Source: a virus
DNA length: 60,090 nucleotides
Strand: one strand, 5' to 3'
IMG/VR virus record: IMGVR_UViG_3300002053_000022
Location: 1 to 60,090 of that record
Shown: positions 54,607-60,090 of the stretch, in pieces
Numbering within the stretch: the stretch's first letter is position 1
Layout of the letters: every line of letters starts with the position of its first letter
Translations under genes and position numbers: made by a program
The notes under the pieces: model-generated
Database searches by the model: none
Told to the model about the DNA's origin: nothing
What the model saw: only the letters and a program-made list of their open reading frames with translations

Positions 54607-54919
54607 ATAAATTATAATCCTCTTTTTCTTCCTCTTCTGCTTTTCCAAAGAGAGCTTCTTCCGAAACTTTTTTAATTCTGTTTGTCATTTCTTTCGCAAC
54701 AATGTTTCCAGAGTCTTCAATCATATCAGCAATAAAGTGACAAATTTGAAAAATGCATTCTTCGTGATAATTCATACAATATTTTAAATGCTCACATGTA
54801 TTACAATCTCTGTCATCCAATTCTAATCCTTTTTGACATCCCATTGCATTTTTAGCGGTTTTTCTCCATTTCTTAATTATCCGCTCTGTTTCGCTCAATT
54901 TCTTGGACTTTTTTCCCAT
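54599..54919 (-). CDS. Cys-rich hypothetical protein
   Basis: 106 residues with six Cys in the first half (GCQKG, DCNTCEHLKYC, ECIFQIC), a likely metal site. Glu-rich C-terminus. Overlaps both neighbours. No family recognised. Confidence 0.5.
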   Translation of the reverse strand: MGKKSKKLSETERIIKKWRKTAKNAMGCQKGLELDDRDCNTCEHLKYCMNYHEECIFQICHFIADMIEDSGNIVAKEMTNRIKKVSEEALFGKAEEEEKEDYNLYA

Positions 54920-55244
54920 TTTTCTTCATATCCTCAATCATATCAATAAAAATTTTAGCCCTACTACACAACAAATTTCTAGTATTGTTTATAACTCTTA
55001 TTACATCTCCCATAAAATTATGCTCTAACGCATCATAGAAATATGATAAAGCATAATCATATTCTGTTTCTATTTGTTTTGCTATCCACCAAGCCAGACC
55101 TAAATTTAAATATTTAACGCTAAGCAATTCATTCATTACTGCTTGAACAAAATCTATTTTAGAAATCTTGTTTCCGTCTATTATGTTCCAACAGTCTTCT
55201 CTCAGCGCTTGTTTTAGCTTGTCTATCAGCTGCAATTTGTTCAA
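54873..55244 (-). CDS. Hypothetical helical protein
   Basis: 123 residues. TTG start after AAAAAGG, giving an 86-base overlap with the portal end; an ATG at 55,136 would avoid the overlap but lacks a ribosome site. All helical (VIRVINNTRNLLCSRAKIFI). Function unknown. Confidence 0.45.
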   Translation of the reverse strand: MNKLQLIDKLKQALREDCWNIIDGNKISKIDFVQAVMNELLSVKYLNLGLAWWIAKQIETEYDYALSYFYDALEHNFMGDVIRVINNTRNLLCSRAKIFIDMIEDMKKNGKKVQEIERNRADN

Positions 55245-56610
55245 CCTTTTTATTATCTTCGTTTGTTTCCGTCAAAAATGAAAATGCTGCTTGTGCTGCT
55301 TTTCTCATTTCATTCCTGTCAACAAAAACACCAACAGAAGCTCCCATAGCAATTGCTTCCATTAATTCTCTTGTGTTTTCAAATCTTAATTCTGACCAAT
55401 CAACATCTATGTCAATTGGATTAACATTATTTATTCCATTATAAGGCAATAATACTTTAGCATAAAAATTTGTAAGCATTAATTCATATTCTCTTCTTAC
55501 ACCTTTTATAAATCTAAGCCATCCATGTTCTAATATTCTTGCTGTTGCTAATTCATTACCAGAAGCTTCTCTTTGTCCCATAGAACCGAATATGCTCATC
55601 ATTATTTGTTTATCTAATTCTCTAATATAAAGCACATAAATTTCAGAACTTCTTGCTGTTTGGGTTTCCAATGTCTTTAAATCCATTTCACCTGGAATTG
55701 AGACACCTCCCCAATTTGTTATTTGCTTTATAATTTCCCTTCCATTGTCAATTGCAGCTTGCATTTTAGGTGCATCTACTGGATAATTTGGTGACCTTGG
55801 ATCTCCAACTGATAAAACAACAAAAGGAGCCCAATGTTTTTGTGAATATTTTCGCATAAACCACATAACCCACCTCTTATAGATAATATAATGCAATGCG
55901 TTTGCAATAGGAGGCTTTTTAAATAAATCAGTAAATAATATTACATTTGGCTCATCTGGCAAATGTATCTCTTGCTCCTTAAGAGAATATCTGTCTTTTA
56001 AGTTTTCATTTGCTTCTCCGTAATTAATTTTTTGTTTGTCTTTGTCCCAATCAGTTATAAAAGAAGCGCCATGATTTTCTTTTTGTCTATAAAAGTTTTT
56101 CTTTGTTCTGAAATGCTTATAAACTGGAATATGTTGAACGAATTTCCTAAAACCCATTACTGGATCTTCTCTGATTTCAATTGTTTTTGGATCTAATCTT
56201 TGAATATCTACACTTTCATATTCTGGATTATTGTTGTCAACTCTCCAATATGATTTTCCATAAACAATAGAATCAAACCAACTTTCTCTGATATAGTCTT
56301 CTATTGTTTGTCTTTTGACATTTACATGTCTATTCCATTCTTCTATTACTTGAAGAGCCTTTTTATTATCCATTCTTATTCTTATTCCGTCTCCAACGAT
56401 AACTGCGGCTGTGATTTCTGTGAATGATGTTGATACAGAATCGTTCCAAAATGCCTCTTCCAAATTCTTGAAAGTGGGTTTTATCATAACTTTTCTTAAT
56501 CTTCTAATATCTTCATCCAAATCAAAATCTCCTTCGTCTATTGTAGCAATGACGGATCTTTTACTTGGTAGGAATTCTCGTTGCGTTTTTCTTTCTTTTC
56601 TAATAGGCAT
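55159..56610 (-). CDS. Portal protein
   Basis: 483 residues, the usual portal length. IEEWNRHVNVKRQTIEDYI, the YGKSYWRVD and LDPKTIEIREDP segments, and MMSIFGSMGQREASGNELA (C-terminal stem/crown) match phage portal proteins. Downstream of terminase, upstream of protease: the expected order for the DNA entry dodecamer. Confidence 0.85.
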   Translation of the reverse strand: MPIRKERKTQREFLPSKRSVIATIDEGDFDLDEDIRRLRKVMIKPTFKNLEEAFWNDSVSTSFTEITAAVIVGDGIRIRMDNKKALQVIEEWNRHVNVKRQTIEDYIRESWFDSIVYGKSYWRVDNNNPEYESVDIQRLDPKTIEIREDPVMGFRKFVQHIPVYKHFRTKKNFYRQKENHGASFITDWDKDKQKINYGEANENLKDRYSLKEQEIHLPDEPNVILFTDLFKKPPIANALHYIIYKRWVMWFMRKYSQKHWAPFVVLSVGDPRSPNYPVDAPKMQAAIDNGREIIKQITNWGGVSIPGEMDLKTLETQTARSSEIYVLYIRELDKQIMMSIFGSMGQREASGNELATARILEHGWLRFIKGVRREYELMLTNFYAKVLLPYNGINNVNPIDIDVDWSELRFENTRELMEAIAMGASVGVFVDRNEMRKAAQAAFSFLTETNEDNKKVEQIAADRQAKTSAERRLLEHNRRKQDF

Positions 56611-56805
56611 TTATATACCCCATCCCTTAAATAATTTTTCCATTTCCTTTATGCAGTCTTCTAAGAAGTTGCGAGTTTTTTCATCTTGAATTGAGGTAAA
56701 ATCACCAAATATAGCAAATTTACGACTTGGTGTTTGAGGCCCATCCAAGACTATACATGGAATTCCGTCAACTTCTTTAATCAAAATAGAGTCCTTCTCT
56801 TTCAT
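56611..56805 (-). CDS. Small hypothetical protein between terminase and portal
   Basis: 64 residues from MKEKDSILIKE, overlapping the terminase end by 29 bases. Start chosen because the longer frame would lie inside the terminase coding region. Beta-rich (GIPCIVLDGPQTP, FAIFGDF) then a helical end. Function unknown. Confidence 0.5.
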   Translation of the reverse strand: MKEKDSILIKEVDGIPCIVLDGPQTPSRKFAIFGDFTSIQDEKTRNFLEDCIKEMEKLFKGWGI

Positions 56806-58450
56806 CTTCAAACACTTCGTATTTAAATCCTCTAGGTTTAATCTTATCGAGGTAAGATGGTTTTTCTCTATGTCCCCAAACTGATAATGCAAGAGCAATA
56901 ACTCTGTCATCATGGAATGCTTGGGTTCCATATTTTATATAATCTGAACCAGGAATTATTTCACATTCAAATCTTAACAATTCTTCTCTAAGTTTATCAA
57001 TTTCTGGTTCCGAACTTGGTGGTATTTCTATCATTCCTTTAGCAAACATTTTTATAAGGTTTCCAATAAGTTCTGGTTTTGATGTTCTACTTATTATAAA
57101 TCCTTTGTTGTTGTTTCTGTTATTAAATAATTGCGCTTTAAGAGGAATTCCGTTCTTTCTCCATATTTTCAAATCTTCTTCAAGTTCTTCAACTAAAGGA
57201 TCTCCTAATCCTGTAGCATCAGCAACTACCCAATATGGATCGAATACTCTTAAAACATTTCCAAGTTTCTTTCTTATGTATCTGTATGTTCTTTGTTCAT
57301 CGAATTCTCCAGCGACACTTGTTCCAAAATCAAGAACAATTTTTCCAGTTCTTTCGTCTCTATGAGTTATATAAAAACAACTTGCGTCGTGTTTTCTTCC
57401 ATAGTCGACACCAGCTACATAATCTCTGTCTCGTCTGTATCTTAAAATGTTTTTTAAGTTTGGATTTGTGCAACTCTTTATCCATGCAGCTAAGAAAACC
57501 ATTGAAGCGTCTGTGATTATTTCTGCTAGGTATTCTTGTCTTGCTAAAGGTGTCCAATCATTTTCATCTAATAATTGTTTTACTAATTCTTTGGATCGTA
57601 TTCCATCATTCCATGGGTCAACCCAAGGAACTGAGAATATACCAACACCATATTTGTAATCATGTGCTCCACAGAGAGGACATGGGAACATTTCATCGAG
57701 AGGCATTCTTCCATTAGGGAAGTGTTCGACATTAAATATTCTTTGTGGGAATTTCTCTCCACAAGCTTTACAAATTATTGGTCGTGATTCTAATCCTCTG
57801 AAATAGTATTCTATAAATTTGCCTTTTGGGCCGTATGGAGTGGATAACATAATCCATCTTTTTCCGTGAGTTGTTGTAGGAAGTGCTGCACCGAAGAGAA
57901 TATCTTCTTCCATTTTTCCTGCTTCATCACAGAACAAGTATGTATATGTACTTCCTCTGATGTTTTCTGTGCAAGGCCAGACTTCTATAAAGTTTCCATT
58001 TGTCAATTCAATGTAATCTACACGAATTGTTTTTTGTACCACATAATTCCAAAGGATTGAATGTTCGAGTATTTTCTTAATAATCTTAAACATTTTCTTT
58101 GCTGCTTTTTCGGAAGCTGAAATGATTCCTATTGAACAGTTTGGAATTATGAATAGAAAAGCAATTGCCGCGTATGCGCAAGCAGTTGTTTTTCCTGTTT
58201 GTCTTGGCCAAACCATTACTGCCCCACGAGGGGACAAATCGACTTCACTAAAGTCGTATTGTGATAATGGGAAACCGAATTGAATGCTATCTATGGCATC
58301 TTTTTGCGGTTGTGTAAATTTTATTCTTTTATGAGGATGATCGTGATCTGGCAAGAAAGTCTCACAGAAGTCGACAGCTCTAAACAGACAGTCTTGTATA
58401 TTTTCAACTTCGTTAAATTCTGGTAACCATTGAAGATTACTTTCCATCAT
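56777..58450 (-). CDS. Terminase large subunit
   Basis: 557 residues. Walker A WPRQTGKTT (81-89), Walker B YLFCDEAG (171-178), STPYGPKG coupling motif. A four-Cys zinc site (227, 230, 257, 260) lies between ATPase and nuclease. The RNase-H-type nuclease begins with VAGVDYGRKHDASC (Asp349). It translocates and cuts viral DNA into the head. Overlaps the small subunit gene by 14 bases. Confidence 0.95.
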   Translation of the reverse strand: MMESNLQWLPEFNEVENIQDCLFRAVDFCETFLPDHDHPHKRIKFTQPQKDAIDSIQFGFPLSQYDFSEVDLSPRGAVMVWPRQTGKTTACAYAAIAFLFIIPNCSIGIISASEKAAKKMFKIIKKILEHSILWNYVVQKTIRVDYIELTNGNFIEVWPCTENIRGSTYTYLFCDEAGKMEEDILFGAALPTTTHGKRWIMLSTPYGPKGKFIEYYFRGLESRPIICKACGEKFPQRIFNVEHFPNGRMPLDEMFPCPLCGAHDYKYGVGIFSVPWVDPWNDGIRSKELVKQLLDENDWTPLARQEYLAEIITDASMVFLAAWIKSCTNPNLKNILRYRRDRDYVAGVDYGRKHDASCFYITHRDERTGKIVLDFGTSVAGEFDEQRTYRYIRKKLGNVLRVFDPYWVVADATGLGDPLVEELEEDLKIWRKNGIPLKAQLFNNRNNNKGFIISRTSKPELIGNLIKMFAKGMIEIPPSSEPEIDKLREELLRFECEIIPGSDYIKYGTQAFHDDRVIALALSVWGHREKPSYLDKIKPRGFKYEVFEDEREGLYFD

Positions 58451-58853
58451 CTTTAAAACTCCTTGATTTCATCCATTTTTCTTTTGCGGACTCAAATTCT
58501 TCTGGATTAGATCCTATGGCTTGCATTATAAGTTTAGCTTTTATCTCAAGTTTTTTCTTCTCAACCTCTTGAGCTATCTCTCCTCCAGTCATCTTCCAAA
58601 TATCGGCTCGGAGTAATCTGGCCTCACGAAGCCATTTTAATAATTGAGGATGAATGTGTGTTCTTTGTCCAACAAGATTACCTTCATCGTCTTTAAGGTC
58701 TTCGATTCTGGTATCACCGAGCAATTTGTCCACGATGTCCATGACTAGATCGTACCCATGACTCATCTCTGTTGCGACATCAATAGCAAGGGTTCGCTCA
58801 CCATCGAGCAGTACCATCGGATGTTTTTCTTGGTCTTTTACAATTTCATCCAT
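58437..58853 (-). CDS. Terminase small subunit-like protein
   Basis: 138 residues, helical: THIHPQLLKWLREARLLRADIWKM and a Lys/Glu C-terminus. First gene of the minus arm directly before the large subunit, so probably the DNA-recognising small terminase. A typical N-terminal HTH is not obvious. Confidence 0.65.
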   Translation of the reverse strand: MDEIVKDQEKHPMVLLDGERTLAIDVATEMSHGYDLVMDIVDKLLGDTRIEDLKDDEGNLVGQRTHIHPQLLKWLREARLLRADIWKMTGGEIAQEVEKKKLEIKAKLIMQAIGSNPEEFESAKEKWMKSRSFKDDGK

Positions 58854-58873
58854 ATCTATTGTAAAATATGTTC

Positions 58874-58891
58874 TTATCCTTTATAAATAAA
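58874..58891 (-). promoter_or_regulatory. TATA-box promoter of the terminase operon
   Basis: On the minus strand TTTATAAAGGATAA, centred about 32 bases before the small-terminase ATG. The expected TSS would leave a leader of only a few bases, so the mRNA may be leaderless. I see no ribosome site before this ATG. Same 14-mer as the head operon. Confidence 0.65.
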
Positions 58892-58920
58892 TAGTTTATT
58901 GTTTTTAAAAACATGAAAAT

Positions 58921-59109
58921 AAACATTGTTCAGAATTTTCTGGGAAAATTAAACATTATGCTAAAAAAAGCATTCTTTTTGCAAAAACGATCATCGTTTT
59001 GAACACTTTTGCAATGTTGCTGATCAAATGTTGAACATTGTTCATAGTTTTTGATCTAAAAGTGAAAAGTTTTCAAACATATAGTCGATTACGAGCTAAA
59101 CATTGTTCA
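58921..59109. repeat. ACATTGTTCA repeat cluster
   Basis: Three copies: AAACATTGTTCA at 58,921-58,932 and 59,098-59,109, and the perfect 13-base palindrome TGAACATTGTTCA at 59,032-59,044. Weaker partial copies lie between (for example AACATTATG near 58,952). Noncoding, upstream of the terminase promoter. Could be operators or origin iterons. Confidence 0.6.
58984..59000. repeat. Palindrome around a GATC site
   Basis: AAAACGAT-C-ATCGTTTT: an 8-bp inverted repeat with one central base. Contains GATC. A likely protein-binding site in the control region. Confidence 0.5.
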
Positions 59110-59196
59110 ACTGATCGTCCCAAATATTAAGAGGCGATGAGTAGAGAATTAGTTAATTATTTTTAAAAGGAACGGATGCTTTTCAAATTGATTGAA

Positions 59197-59220
59197 CCCC
59201 CATTATAATATAATGGGGTT
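59197..59220. terminator. GC-capped hairpin
   Basis: CCCCATTAT and ATAATGGGG, a 9-bp stem with a 3-base loop, then TTTT on the + strand. It is the strongest hairpin in the control region. Could end transcription of the minus-strand gene downstream of its stop, or be structural at an origin. Confidence 0.45.
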
Positions 59221-59405
59221 TTGACAAATTTAAAATTAATTTCAAATATCTAAAAATAATAAATTGTAAAATTTTTGTGTGGAGATAGAGCAGATCCCGT
59301 TGAAATGATCAAATAAAAAAAAAGAATTATTATTTTCAGAAATTTAGTTATTAAAAAAAAAAAAAGAATTTAGAATTTCGATCATTTTGATCAATCTTGA
59401 TCATT

Positions 59406-59843
59406 CTATTTCAATAATTCAGCAGCTAATTGAGGTTTTTCGACAACGAATTTGCGAAATTTGAACTTGATCTTTGCGTTTTCGCTAATCAATTGATCTT
59501 TTTTGATCGTTTTGAGTATTTCCGCGTATTTCGCGTCGAATTCCGAGTGAATTCTATATCGTAATTGATCAATTTTATAATTTTGAATCAATTTATTGCC
59601 GATCTTAGTAATTCCCGCGATCAAAAGCGATCCTAGTAATTCTGAATCTGATACTAGATCCGCTTGTTTTCGATCAAAATATTCGGAAATATCATTTTTC
59701 TTAGCGAATTCGATCAATTTAGCTACTGAAATTGATAAATAGAATACATCAGAAGCGAAATCTGATTCAAGAATTTGATCATTTTGATCATTTTCCGTAT
59801 CCTTATTATTATTTTCGACCATTTTTTTATCAATTCCGTACAT
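59406..59843 (-). CDS. Hypothetical protein in the GATC-rich control region
   Basis: 145 residues, acidic Asn/Asp-rich N-terminus (KDTENDQNDQILESDF) then a helical, finally basic, body (IKFKFRKFVVEK). No family recognised. Its codons contain 12 GATC sites and more CGA/GCG than neighbours, unlike the rest of the genome. May be a DNA-binding protein for the surrounding sites, or a foreign segment. Confidence 0.55.
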   Translation of the reverse strand: MYGIDKKMVENNNKDTENDQNDQILESDFASDVFYLSISVAKLIEFAKKNDISEYFDRKQADLVSDSELLGSLLIAGITKIGNKLIQNYKIDQLRYRIHSEFDAKYAEILKTIKKDQLISENAKIKFKFRKFVVEKPQLAAELLK

Positions 59844-60090
59844 TTTTTTTTAGATTTTTGAGCGCTGAATGATCATTTTCGATCACAGTATCAATAAAAT
59901 CATAGTAGGCGCTCTGTACTATATATAGAGACAAGGTTTATAAATTTTGCCAGATCTTTAAGAGTATGATTAGTATGATACAAGGCTGATCGACCTTGTG
60001 GTCTTAAAAATTGCACTCGCTTTATTGCGCCCGAGCTAAGCACTCCCTCCAGATCACTCCAGATCTCGATCATAGTATGTTCAATCTTGT
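59844..60090. promoter_or_regulatory. Divergent leader region with TATA-like site and hairpin
   Basis: No complete gene. GGTTTATAAATTTT at 59,935-59,948 could be a TATA box in either direction. A 6-bp hairpin ACAAGG/CCTTGT lies at 59,981-60,000. An ATG at 60,077 reads in frame to the window end. Seven GATC sites. Confidence 0.45.

Larger units (their letters stand above)
58989..60072. other. GATC-dense control region
   Basis: By my count 28 GATC sites in about 1.08 kb: 9 in the noncoding part before the small gene, 12 inside it, 7 after it. A 2.5-kb sample at the left end of the window has 7. Density is roughly eight- to ninefold above background. Two adenine methyltransferases are encoded by the same virus. 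Confidence 0.8.

Noticed and set aside
57105-58060. Plus-strand Phe/Leu/Ser-rich frames inside the terminase
   Set aside because: Antisense to a strongly conserved gene and without a ribosome site.
59406-59843. GATC enrichment as mere codon use of one gene
   Set aside because: Sixteen of 28 sites lie outside this gene in noncoding sequence.
60005-60060. tRNA-like stretch on the minus strand (TAGCTCGG resembling a D-arm)
   Set aside because: No anticodon stem or acceptor pairing could be drawn, and the T-arm-like part is a simple ACAAGG/CCTTGT hairpin.

Overview
This window reads as the genome, or nearly the whole genome, of an AT-rich (about one third G+C by eye) archaeal virus with a contractile tail. 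Capsid and packaging genes are those of tailed dsDNA viruses: terminase, portal, protease/scaffold, capsid, sheath, tube, baseplate, collar and fibres. The replication genes are archaeal/eukaryotic in type: RFC-like clamp loader, PCNA-like clamp, family B polymerase, archaeo-eukaryotic primase, XPF/ERCC4 nuclease and an XPD-like helicase. Promoters look like archaeal TATA boxes (TTTATAAA), and ribosome sites follow GGTGAT. I see no integrase, tRNA, rRNA or CRISPR array, and no recognisable endolysin. The host lineage cannot be named from the sequence.

Layout. Genes on the + strand run from 1 to 30,726, those on the - strand from 58,853 down to 30,970. The arms converge on a 243-base stretch with terminator-like hairpins (30,727-30,969). 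They diverge from a control-like region (58,854-60,090) holding repeats, hairpins, one small gene and 28 GATC sites. The last bases of the window contain an ATG in frame with the open frame that enters at base 2. If the molecule is circular, the two ends join to complete the first tail-fibre gene.

Plus arm. 1-2,005: adhesin/baseplate-like proteins. 2,005-14,000: dNMP kinase, clamp loader, possible ssDNA-binding protein, RecA-like ATPase, sliding clamp, and a family B DNA polymerase broken into two genes at the Exo III motif by about 1.6 kb of small genes. 14,000-18,300: two adenine methyltransferases around a radical-SAM protein, with a deoxyribosyltransferase-like enzyme. 18,292-23,219: FkbM methyltransferase, sulfotransferase, Cas4-like nuclease, primase and APS kinase. 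23,621-26,820: ERCC4 nuclease and FeS-type helicase. 26,875-30,726: two glycosyltransferases and a phosphoesterase.

Minus arm, in transcription order: small and large terminase, portal, minor head genes, prohead protease with a nested scaffold, decoration protein, major capsid, connectors, sheath, tube, chaperone-like, tape-measure candidate, a paralogous tail pair, hub, collar, baseplate W/J, large tail protein, beta-helix fibre, intramembrane metalloprotease and a holin-like protein.

Most + strand genes overlap by 1-4 bases (ATGA), so translation is probably coupled in long operons. The most interesting signals are the split polymerase, the GATC-dense divergent region beside two viral adenine methyltransferases, the APS kinase/sulfotransferase/glycosyltransferase set, and the radical-SAM gene between the methyltransferases.
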